Shown: positions 7,568-16,600 of the stretch, in pieces
Layout of the letters: each line of letters begins with the position of its first letter
How positions within the stretch are numbered: the first letter of the stretch is position 1
From: a virus
IMG/VR virus record: IMGVR_UViG_3300014720_000215
Location: 1 to 21,873 of that record
DNA length: 21,873 bases
Direction: 5' to 3' (one strand)
Notes under the pieces: generated by a model
Database searches by the model: none
Seen by the model: the letters and a program-made list of their open reading frames with translations, nothing else
What the model was told of the DNA's origin: nothing
Program-made: the position numbers and the translations under genes

Positions 7568-9703
7568 ATGTCTATTATTAAACCATACCAAGGCAGTAAA
7601 AATCAAGAATTTTTGGATAGAAGTAAATCGGAATTTCCAGAAATTTCGGGTATTTTTATCGGTGTAGTAAAACAACATATACCTAACACTCGAAGCGGTA
7701 GGTTTTGGGTTTATATACCCCAGGATGGCGGAGCAGATCCCGACAATCAAACAAGCTGGAGAATTGTAAGTTACGCTAGTCCTTTCATGGGCACAACTCA
7801 GGGTGCAGGATCCGAATATACGAATTCTTTGGGACAGGAGAGCAATACTTTTAGTAGATCTTCGCAGAGTTATGGTTTTTACATGTCACCACCAGATATA
7901 GGTAGTCAAGTCTTGTGTTGTTTTATACCAGGAAATATAGAAGGATATTGGTTTGCTTGTGTAAATTCTAGTGTGACAAGGCATATGGTCCCGTCGATTG
8001 GATGTGTTCCAGTAAACGAAATTGATCCATTTAGTATTCAAGAATCCGGATTGGCAGAATTATTAGATCCTGGACTTAGTTATCCAGTGGCTGAGGCTAA
8101 TGAAAAATGGGCCGGAGTTTATAAAGAAAAATATATTCCCAGCATCCCAAAACCATTGCATATTCCACAAACTATAAATTTAATCAAGACCGGATTAATC
8201 AGCGATCAAATACGTGGGGCAATTAGTAGCAGTAGTCAAAGAGATCCTATAAGTGCTGTGTTTGGATTTAGTACTCCTGGTAGACCTTGGCAAAATCAAG
8301 ATCCGGCAAATGATCCGGGACTTAGAAACAAATTATTATCGGGTGATTTTAATCCACAAGATTTTAACGTAACAACAAGAGTGGGGGGTCATAGTTTAAC
8401 TTTAGATGATGGCGATATCTACGGCAAAAACAACATGGTAAGATTGCGGACCGCGGGTGGCAATCAAATCATAATGAGCGATAGCGAAAATTTAATTTAT
8501 GTCAGTAACAGTCAAGGTACTGCTTGGATAGAACTAACAGCGCAAGGTGACGTTCTTGTATATGGGGCTAAAGATTTAGCTGTAAGAACTCAAGGCAACA
8601 TACAAATGCACAGTGATCGAAGCATTAATTTTAATGCAGGCGGTAACTTTAGTATAAATGCCGAAGCAAGTGTCAGGATTCAAGCTCAAATTATTCAAGC
8701 AAGCGCAGAAACATTTTTAAATTTATATGGTAAGCAAACGCAAATAAAAGGTCAAAGCAGCACGGGTATAGTGTCTGGTGGGTCGATGCAAATAAAATCC
8801 GGCGGGGCTATGTTGTTAAATGGAGCAAAAATTGCATTAAATGGCGAAGGCGGCGGCGGCGCTGTAGGTGCACCTCAACCTATTAAGCAATATAATTTGC
8901 CTGACACGATTATTAATAACAATAGGTGGGAAGCATATCCAGATTTAATTCAATCTATTAACAGTGTTGTTCCTACTCACGAACCTTACATCAGAGGTAA
9001 CATTGCAGTTGAAGCTGCCACACAAACTGCAATTCAGGAATCATTAGCTTTTGATATTAATGGGAGGCCCATTAGCCCACCAGTTAATTTAAAAAATATA
9101 GGTCCCAAACAAGCAGAAAATAATTTGATAAACAATCCTGCTCCCAGTGGGGAATTCATTTCACAACCTTCCCCTACTGCTGGAATAGGTGAACTAGGTA
9201 CATCAGACGTGCAGGCTTTTATGGCACAGTATGGGTATAGTTCTTCAAACAACGATTACACAGCATTAGATTCTACAGGACAGGTAGGAAAATATGCTTT
9301 GACTACTTCGGATCTCGTGTCACAAGGATACCTAATAGAAGGCACTCCGCAAACTAAAGAAGCATTGGAAAACCCCAATAACTGGATTGGAAAAAACGGA
9401 GTAAACAGTGTTGAAAACTTTTTAAATAGTCCTGCACTGCAGGAAAGAACTATGTATGATGTTACAAGGCAAACTTATGCTGATTTAGAATCGTCCGGAT
9501 TAATTTCTGCCTCAACATCAAAAGAGGATGCTGCGGCACTATTAGGTGCGGCAAAAAAATCAAATGTAGACACAGTTTTTCAATGGGTTACACAAGGAAC
9601 GGCAGTGGACAATTCGATTATAAATTCTTATAACTCATCTAAGTACAGCATCACTCAAGTTCCCGTAATAGAAGAAAGCAATCGAAGTAAAATAGGAAAT
9701 TAA
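7568..9703 (+). CDS. gp5: Baseplate hub spike gp5 with C-terminal wall-hydrolase-like domain
   Basis: This is the central membrane- and wall-piercing spike, 711 residues. Residues about 25-150 form the gp5 OB-fold domain (GIFIGVVKQHIPN, GRFWVYIPQDGG, PPDIGSQVLCCFIPG, EGYWFACV). Residues 272 to about 430 form the needle: VGGHSLTLDDGD, then short repeats such as GNIQMHSDRSINFNAGGN, ending in a Gly-rich NGEGGGG. The T4 lysozyme domain that normally lies between these is absent. A C-terminal domain at about 546-690, with GQVGKYAL (571-578) and NPNNWIGKNGVNSVENFLNSP, resembles the lytic-transglycosylase-like domain of marine gp5 proteins. The usual glutamate of an ESG-type motif before the tyrosine is not seen. 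The start is ATG 7568; an overlapping ATG at 7564 opens only a five-codon frame. It lies between the putative hub protein and gp25. Confidence 0.88.
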   Translation: MSIIKPYQGSKNQEFLDRSKSEFPEISGIFIGVVKQHIPNTRSGRFWVYIPQDGGADPDNQTSWRIVSYASPFMGTTQGAGSEYTNSLGQESNTFSRSSQSYGFYMSPPDIGSQVLCCFIPGNIEGYWFACVNSSVTRHMVPSIGCVPVNEIDPFSIQESGLAELLDPGLSYPVAEANEKWAGVYKEKYIPSIPKPLHIPQTINLIKTGLISDQIRGAISSSSQRDPISAVFGFSTPGRPWQNQDPANDPGLRNKLLSGDFNPQDFNVTTRVGGHSLTLDDGDIYGKNNMVRLRTAGGNQIIMSDSENLIYVSNSQGTAWIELTAQGDVLVYGAKDLAVRTQGNIQMHSDRSINFNAGGNFSINAEASVRIQAQIIQASAETFLNLYGKQTQIKGQSSTGIVSGGSMQIKSGGAMLLNGAKIALNGEGGGGAVGAPQPIKQYNLPDTIINNNRWEAYPDLIQSINSVVPTHEPYIRGNIAVEAATQTAIQESLAFDINGRPISPPVNLKNIGPKQAENNLINNPAPSGEFISQPSPTAGIGELGTSDVQAFMAQYGYSSSNNDYTALDSTGQVGKYALTTSDLVSQGYLIEGTPQTKEALENPNNWIGKNGVNSVENFLNSPALQERTMYDVTRQTYADLESSGLISASTSKEDAAALLGAAKKSNVDTVFQWVTQGTAVDNSIINSYNSSKYSITQVPVIEESNRSKIGN

Positions 9704-9707
9704 CGCT

Positions 9708-10085
9708 ATGGCAATGTATAACGGTTTTAGTACAGTAGATAATATAAAAAAATATCGTTTAACTGATTTTGATCTGGTAAAACGTGACATTCAAAATCAT
9801 TTTGCGATTCGAAGAGGCGAAAAACTTATGAATCCTGAATTTGGCACTATTATATGGGATATGTTGTTCGAACCATTGTCCGACGAAACTAAAAATGTTA
9901 TCATTCAAGACGTGAAAAAAATTATCGCTAATGACCCCAGAGTAGCGGCCAATAATGTTTTAGTAACCGAGTTTGATAGAGGAATTCAAATTGAAATTGA
10001 GTTAATTTACATATCAACCAGTCAAGTTGGGACCATAATAGCAAAATTTGATCAAGCTAATTCCCGTCAGTCTTTATTGGCATAA
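9708..10085 (+). CDS. gp25: Baseplate wedge protein gp25
   Basis: gp25 is a small wedge protein that nucleates the sheath-baseplate contact and is conserved across contractile injection systems. The 125-residue protein, close to T4 gp25 in length, contains RRGEKLMNPEFGTIIWDMLFEP at about residues 35-56, the family's most conserved segment. DLVKRDIQNHF precedes it, and a strand-rich C-terminus (IQIEIELIYI) follows. It starts four bases after the gp5 stop. A Met at codon 3 is an alternative start, but the upstream AGGA is distant from both and does not decide between them. A 44-base gap with a late promoter follows, so this is probably the last gene of its late unit. Confidence 0.94.
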   Translation: MAMYNGFSTVDNIKKYRLTDFDLVKRDIQNHFAIRRGEKLMNPEFGTIIWDMLFEPLSDETKNVIIQDVKKIIANDPRVAANNVLVTEFDRGIQIEIELIYISTSQVGTIIAKFDQANSRQSLLA

Positions 10086-10103
10086 AACTATTAGATTATT
10101 ACC

Positions 10104-10113
10104 CAATAAATAT
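10104..10113 (+). promoter_or_regulatory. T4-type late promoter upstream of gp6
   Basis: CAATAAATAT, identical to the box at 3440-3449, lies in the only sizeable gap of the rightward block. It ends 16 bases before the gp6 ATG. Its ATAAATA core matches the T4 late promoter box. It would start a second late transcript carrying gp6 and the giant downstream gene. AAAGAG at 10118-10123 could act as ribosome binding site. Confidence 0.7.
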
Positions 10114-10129
10114 TAATAAAGAGATTATA

Positions 10130-13100
10130 ATGGCAGGCACAACACGACAAAACAGTTTATTAGTCAATCAAGATTGGACAAGAGTATACGAAAGTTTTAG
10201 AAACGCTGACTTTCAAAGCTATGATTTTCAAACTCTGAGAAAGTCGATGATAGATTACATCAAAATCTATTATCCTGAAAATTTCAATGATTACATAGAA
10301 TCCAGTGAGTATATAGCATTAATAGACTTAATTGCATTTTTAGGCCAAAGTTTAGCATTTAGGACTGATTTAAATGCAAGAGAAAACTTTTTAGATACTG
10401 CAGAACGTAGAGACAGTGTTCTGAAATTAGCCAGACTAATTAGCTATAGCCCTAAAAGAAATCAACCCGCCACAGGTTTTATAAAATTTGATAGCATACA
10501 GACTACAGAAAGATTAAAGGATAGCAACGGAATTGATTTAACTAATCTTATCGTAAAATGGAATGATCCAACCAATGTTAATTGGTATGAACAATTTGTG
10601 ACTATTATTAATTCGTGTTTGCCAAGAAATCAACAAATAGGAAAACCTGCAAATAGCCAAGTTATTGCCGGCGTGACTAATGCAGAGTACAACATTAACC
10701 TACCCTCGAATGCATTACCAGTTATCCCATTTAGTTCATTGGTGGACGGGGCAGCATTAACTTTTGAAGCAGTCAGTGGTACTAGCATAGGTAGAGATTA
10801 CATGTATGAAGCTAGTCCGGGTCCAGGCGTTCCTTTAAACATCATATATAAGAATGATAACTTAGGAAATTCCAGCAACAACACTGGGTTTTTCTTTTAT
10901 TTCAAACAAGGTATATTACAAAATCAGGATTTTGTATTTGATGAAAGCGTTCCTAATAATTTAGCAAGCATTAATGTAGACAACATTAACAATTCTGACG
11001 TTTGGTTATATCAAACAAATAATTTTGGAATTTTGTTAGACGAGTGGAATAAAATACCTGCGGTTGTGGGCACAAACATCATATACAATAATAATGCACC
11101 TAAAAAGAGTTTTCAAATTAATTCTCGTGCAGGGGATCAAATTGATTTGGTATTCGGTGATGGCACGTTTGCCGAAGTTCCAGTGGGCAGTTTCAGAACT
11201 TATTTTAGAACAAGTATAGGATTAAACTATACAATTACGCCGGATGAAATGTCTAATATTAGTTTATCTATACCATATATCAGTAAATCAGGTAAAATTG
11301 AAACTATTACAGTTGTAGCAAGTTTAAAGTATACTGTAGCAAACGCAATTGCTAGAGAAAGTTTGACTGAAATAAAAACAAAAGCTCCGCAACTTTATTA
11401 CAGTCAAAATCGTATGATAAATGGGGAAGATTATAACACTTTTCCATATAGCAATTATAGTACCATCAGTAAAGTTAAAGCAGTTAACAGAACTAGTAGC
11501 GGTGTTAGTAGATACTTGGATGTTCTTGATACAACCGGAAAATACAGTAGTACTAATATTTTTGCTGAAGATGGTATAATTTATAAAGAAGATTTTTTGC
11601 CTAGTTTTACTTTTACATTCACAACTACTTCAGACATTAATAGAGTTATCGAAAATCAAGTTTTGCCTTTAGTGCGTGGAAAACCTATCCTTCATTTTTA
11701 TTATGAAAATTTTTCTAGGTTTAATTTAAATTTGGCGTGGACTAAGATAACCACAGGATCTAACTCATCTACAGGATATTTTGGAAATCAAGTTGCCGTC
11801 GGTATAGGTGTAGCGCCGCCAAATAATTATATTACTGAAGGCAGTGTAGTTATTTTTAGCCCAGGCACGGGTAAGTATTTTAATTCAGCAAACGAAATAG
11901 TAGATTTACCCGCAAATGGACTCATACCTCAAAATGGGCAATCTTTGTTGTATGCTACTGTGGTGCAACTTGTGGGATCAGGAAATCAGGGAGTATTATC
12001 AAATGGGCAAGGTCCGGTGACACTGAGTGAAAACATGCCAACTGGAGCTATTGCTATAAATGTTTTTCCTGCGTATAACAACAGTTTTACTAGAGATTTT
12101 AAAACTAAACTTATTAGTAATATTCAAAATTATTTAAATTTTGGTATCAGATACAGTCAAAATACAAAAACCTGGGAAATAGTTGATAATGTAGACTTAA
12201 ATTTAACAAGCCCATTTAGCTTAGAATTTCAAGGTGATACCACAGGGCAATCAAGAGATTCCAGCTGGTTATTGGTGTTTACCGTTAATAGTGCTACATA
12301 TACTGTTCAATCTCGGGGATTAAACTTTATATTTGAAAGTGTTAGAGAAACACAATTTTATTTTGAAAATCAAAATAAAATTTTTGATCCAGTAACGGGA
12401 TTTACAGTAAATGATAGTATCAACGTATTAAGGATAAATGGCAATGCTAACACTGGACAACCGTTGCCAGAAAATTATCTTTGGTTTGTGTATGATCAGA
12501 TTGTAGAAAGTGATGGGTTTGTTGATGCTAGTAAAGTATTAGTGACTTATAGTGATCAAAATGATAATGGTGTTCCAGATGATCCTGATATTTTTCAAAA
12601 TCTTGTTATGCCTATAAAAACTGTACTCGCTACTGCTGTTCTATTTACTACCGTCTCCGGACAACGAGTTTATACACAATATTTGAAGCTTTTTCAAAAC
12701 GGGCAAATTTTTTATGATTCCAGCACTGAAATCTACTATGAATTAAGTATTAACCCAAATATTTCGTTGTCTGCTATTACTGAAGCAGAGGCAACTAGAA
12801 AATTTGTGTTTTTTAAATCTGTAAATGGATATAATAATTTTATCACCTATGAACCTATTGAGCCTGGAATTGTAAACGTAAGTTTTTCTATTAGATCAAC
12901 CATAGTGGCAAATATTAATAATTACGAAATAGGGCAAGTATTTTATGCTTGGAAAGATAACGCTTTTTATCAAATACAAACAACAGGCACTAGTAAAAAT
13001 TTAGTAACAATTACAGACTATAGAGTAAGAATTGGTAGACCAGATTTATATTTTCAATACAAACATAATGCTCCCGGAAATAGAAGAATCGATCCTAGTC

Positions 13101-13687
13101 CCAGTAATCTAATAGATTTGTATATTTTAACCAAGGAATATGAAACAGCATATAGATCTTGGGCCATAGACACTACCGGCACAGTGCAGGAACCGGAAAA
13201 AGAAACATCAGAAACTTTGAAATTATCTTTTGGCGATTTAGAAAATTATAAAGCACTAAGTGATGCATTGATTTACAATCCTGCCAAATTTAAACCTTTA
13301 TTTGGTAACAAAGCAATTCCTGAATTACAAGCAACTTTTAAAGTTGTTAAAAATTCTAATATTAATTTAACTGACAGTGAAATACGCAGTCAAGTTCTCA
13401 CATATATTAATGCCTTTTTTGCTTTGGGAAATTGGGATTTTGGAGAAACATTTTATTTTACTGAACTGGCTACCTACATTCAACAAGGGCTAGCTCCTAA
13501 TATAAGCAGCATATTAATTGTCCCCAATAGCACTAATCAAATTTATGGATCTTTGCAGCAAATAAGCTGTGAACCAAATGAAATATTAATCAGTGCTGCA
13601 ACTGTGGAAAATATAGAAATAATTCCTGCAATTACTGCATCCTTGTTAAACCTCCAAACAAACGCGGTAAATAGTATAATTACTTGA
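10130..13687 (+). CDS. gp6: Baseplate wedge protein gp6, enlarged
   Basis: gp6 forms the continuous ring that holds the baseplate wedges together. The N-terminus is unmistakable: FQSYDFQTLRKSMIDYIK near residue 28, ESSEYIALIDLIAFLGQSLA near 57, NARENFLDTAERRDSVLKLA near 83. Residues 342-345 (FGDG) with PVGSFRTYFRTSIGL form the conserved middle. The C-terminal segment, about 1090-1165 (SQVLTYINAFFALGNWDFGE, LATYIQQGLAPNISSILIVP), matches the gp6/J-like ending. At 1185 residues it is nearly twice T4 gp6 (660), with extra strand-rich sequence between about 470 and 1050. Residues 809-820, DQNDNGVPDDPD, have the spacing of a calcium-binding loop. A late-promoter-like box precedes it, and nine bases separate it from the giant gene. 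Confidence 0.93.
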   Translation: MAGTTRQNSLLVNQDWTRVYESFRNADFQSYDFQTLRKSMIDYIKIYYPENFNDYIESSEYIALIDLIAFLGQSLAFRTDLNARENFLDTAERRDSVLKLARLISYSPKRNQPATGFIKFDSIQTTERLKDSNGIDLTNLIVKWNDPTNVNWYEQFVTIINSCLPRNQQIGKPANSQVIAGVTNAEYNINLPSNALPVIPFSSLVDGAALTFEAVSGTSIGRDYMYEASPGPGVPLNIIYKNDNLGNSSNNTGFFFYFKQGILQNQDFVFDESVPNNLASINVDNINNSDVWLYQTNNFGILLDEWNKIPAVVGTNIIYNNNAPKKSFQINSRAGDQIDLVFGDGTFAEVPVGSFRTYFRTSIGLNYTITPDEMSNISLSIPYISKSGKIETITVVASLKYTVANAIARESLTEIKTKAPQLYYSQNRMINGEDYNTFPYSNYSTISKVKAVNRTSSGVSRYLDVLDTTGKYSSTNIFAEDGIIYKEDFLPSFTFTFTTTSDINRVIENQVLPLVRGKPILHFYYENFSRFNLNLAWTKITTGSNSSTGYFGNQVAVGIGVAPPNNYITEGSVVIFSPGTGKYFNSANEIVDLPANGLIPQNGQSLLYATVVQLVGSGNQGVLSNGQGPVTLSENMPTGAIAINVFPAYNNSFTRDFKTKLISNIQNYLNFGIRYSQNTKTWEIVDNVDLNLTSPFSLEFQGDTTGQSRDSSWLLVFTVNSATYTVQSRGLNFIFESVRETQFYFENQNKIFDPVTGFTVNDSINVLRINGNANTGQPLPENYLWFVYDQIVESDGFVDASKVLVTYSDQNDNGVPDDPDIFQNLVMPIKTVLATAVLFTTVSGQRVYTQYLKLFQNGQIFYDSSTEIYYELSINPNISLSAITEAEATRKFVFFKSVNGYNNFITYEPIEPGIVNVSFSIRSTIVANINNYEIGQVFYAWKDNAFYQIQTTGTSKNLVTITDYRVRIGRPDLYFQYKHNAPGNRRIDPSPSNLIDLYILTKEYETAYRSWAIDTTGTVQEPEKETSETLKLSFGDLENYKALSDALIYNPAKFKPLFGNKAIPELQATFKVVKNSNINLTDSEIRSQVLTYINAFFALGNWDFGETFYFTELATYIQQGLAPNISSILIVPNSTNQIYGSLQQISCEPNEILISAATVENIEIIPAITASLLNLQTNAVNSIIT

Positions 13688-13696
13688 TGAAATAAT

Positions 13697-16600
13697 ATGG
13701 CCAACACTAAGACAGTAAATTTTTTACCAGCAGTTTTTCAGACTGAAACAAATAAAAAGTTTTTAAATGCTACCTTGGATCAGTTAGTAACTGAGCCCAA
13801 TCTTGTAGCTATAAATGGCTATGTGGGAAGAAAATTTGCTCCTGGATTTGAAAATATATCTACGTATATCATTGAACCCACTGCAACAAGAGCAGATTAT
13901 CAATTAGAACCTGCTTACATTGTTAAAAATTCTGTCACAGACACCGTAGAATATGTAGTTACCTATCAAGAACTATTAGATAAAATTAACTATTTCGGTG
14001 GTAATGTAGACAATCAAGACACTTTATTTCAAAGCGATTACTACAGTTACAATCCTCGAATCAATGCAGATGCTCTTATAAATTTTGGAGATTACTATTG
14101 GATACCTAATGGTCCTACTCCGGTGTTAGTGGGAGCAGGTCAGGTTCAAATTGAGAGAACATTTTATGTTTATCCAGAAGCAAGTTTAAATGTTTACAAT
14201 CTGAGTGGATTTGGAACTACACCTAATCCTGACATAATTTTAGCCAGAGGGGGGAATTATCAATTTAAAATTAATCAGCCTGGTAAAAAGTTTTACATTC
14301 AAACTTCGCCAGGATTATCGGGAGTCAGTGATCTAACAAACTTAAGTACCAGAGAGATTTTAGGTGTAGACGTTAACGGAGTTGAAAACGGTACACTGTA
14401 CTTTAATGTTCCTATAGCAACTGCGCAAGATTTTTATATAAACATGCCTGTAGTGCAAACTATAGATTTAGTTAGTCCTGTTGCGTATAAAGATCTACAA
14501 GGTAAATTTTTATCAGAAATTAAAAGTTTATATAATGGAATCGACGGGCAAGTCTCTAATCTTAACGGCAAATTTGTAATTTTTGCAGTGTCAGGCAACA
14601 GTGATGCAGACTGGACTGCAAATAGTGTGACCGTTCCCACATCGCAGCGATACGGTATTTGGAACATTATATTAACACCGTCGGGTAATGATTTTATAAT
14701 TAATCTTGCATATTATGCAAATATTCCAGTAAACAATAAAGTCATTGTTTTATCGGGAATTGAATATGGTAATACTGAATGGTTTAAAAATATAGATATA
14801 GTGTTAGAAAAAATTCCAGTTATAACTGCCCCGTTAGATACCCTTTACTATCAAGACAGCGAAGATGCAGCTCAATTTGGAATTATAAGAATCGTTGATT
14901 CTTCGACTAGTTTAATTAACATTAATACAGAAATTTTAGGTAAAACTAATTATGTAAGCCCTAATGGTGTAACATTTACTAACGGTCTTAAAGTACGATT
15001 TGATGATAAAGTTTTGCCCGCGGACTATCAAAATAAAGAATATTATGTAGAAGGGGTAGGCACTGCAATAAGATTAATAGCAGTAGACGATCTTATAGTA
15101 GGGTATTCGGGAACTATCACAACTTTTGAACCCAGTAATTATTTTACTTTGTACAGTAATGTATCATTGAATTCTGCAAGAGATCAACTTAGAATTAAGT
15201 CAACGGATTTGGCTAGTCAACCTAATCTTGCAATTGGCAATTTTCCAAATAACATTAACAATAATTATATAGTTGAGCAGCAAATTGATGTTACAATACC
15301 TCTGAGAGCAGGAAAAAATCAACCAGGCGAACATGAAGATTTTACTTTTAGTAATGCCACAGTGGCAGTGACGCTACCAGGTATTCCAATCAAAGCAATT
15401 AGTAATGGAGCTTATGTTCCTGCCAGCGACGGATCGAAATGGTATTATGATACAAATACAGTAAATATAAATGGTCGAGACCAGTATGGTGGAAATGTTT
15501 TTGACTTTGGAGAATATGCTTACACCAATGGCAACTTTATTAGTGGTAATGCTTGGGCTAACGTATCGGGGTTTGAAAACGGATTTGTTGGCACAAACGG
15601 TCACAGTAAAATAATAGGCATAGCTTTAGACGGGTATCCTATTTATGGTCCTTATGGGTACACTAGTCCGTTAGATAGCACAAGTGGTATAAGAAAATTA
15701 AATAGTGGATACATTTTTAGTGATTCAATCAATTCAATTTATAGACCCCCTTCAATAAAGGTAACTTTAACAGCAGAAATAGTCAATAGTTCAACTATTA
15801 GTGTTTCGTCTACTAACGGACTTAATCCTGGAATGTCTATTAGCACTGTTATCATTAATGGTATAATTCAATCACTGCCTAATAGATATATCATAAACAA
15901 TGCATTAAAAACTGCCGAAGGTTTATCGAATTATCCTGGTAATTTCACGGTCTTGTTAAACGGAAACGTGACCTATCCAGCAGGAACTGAGATAGTATTT
16001 TCTTTTGCACCAGGTTCTTTTATTCAAGACTATATTCATCAGACACTTGTAGATCCGTCGGCAGTCACGGATTTAGATATTTACAATGGTAGATATTGTG
16101 TTACTCCTGAATTTCCAAATGGTACCTATGCTTATTTTGTGACTGATTTTTATCCATATGTTGTTGGGCCGAAATTTTACGGTAGTACATTTTTAGATAT
16201 AGATCCATCTCTGGCAGATCCGGATTATATTCTTATTAGCAGAGCAAGTATTGATTTAAACCCTTGGACAAGACGCAATCGTTGGTTTCATAAATCTGTG
16301 TTAGAAGCTACAACTGCTTATACAAACATTGAACAATCTATTATACCCCAAGCAAGAGCAAAACGCCCTATTATTGAATTTGACGCAGACTTGCAATTAA
16401 TAAATTTTGGAAGGAAAAGCAAGCAACCGGTTGATTTATTTGACACTCAGTTCACTAATCCATTTCTTAGTGTCCAAGGCCAGTTAGAAGGATTTTTTAT
16501 AGACGGTATCAAATTAATTCAAGGAATGAGAATAATTTTTTCTTTAGATCAAGATCCTTTGTCTAAAGGTAAAATTTATGTAATTGATTTTGAAAATATC

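Noticed and set aside
7436-7750. Minus-strand open frame of 104 codons over the 954-aa protein/gp5 junction
   Set aside because: Antisense to two clearly coding regions, no recognisable motifs and no promoter or ribosome binding site seen.
13668-13673. TAAATA about 25 bases before the giant gene, possible late promoter
   Set aside because: It lies inside the gp6 coding sequence, matches only six bases (preceded by GG, unlike the shared CAATAAATAT), and such hexamers are common in this composition.
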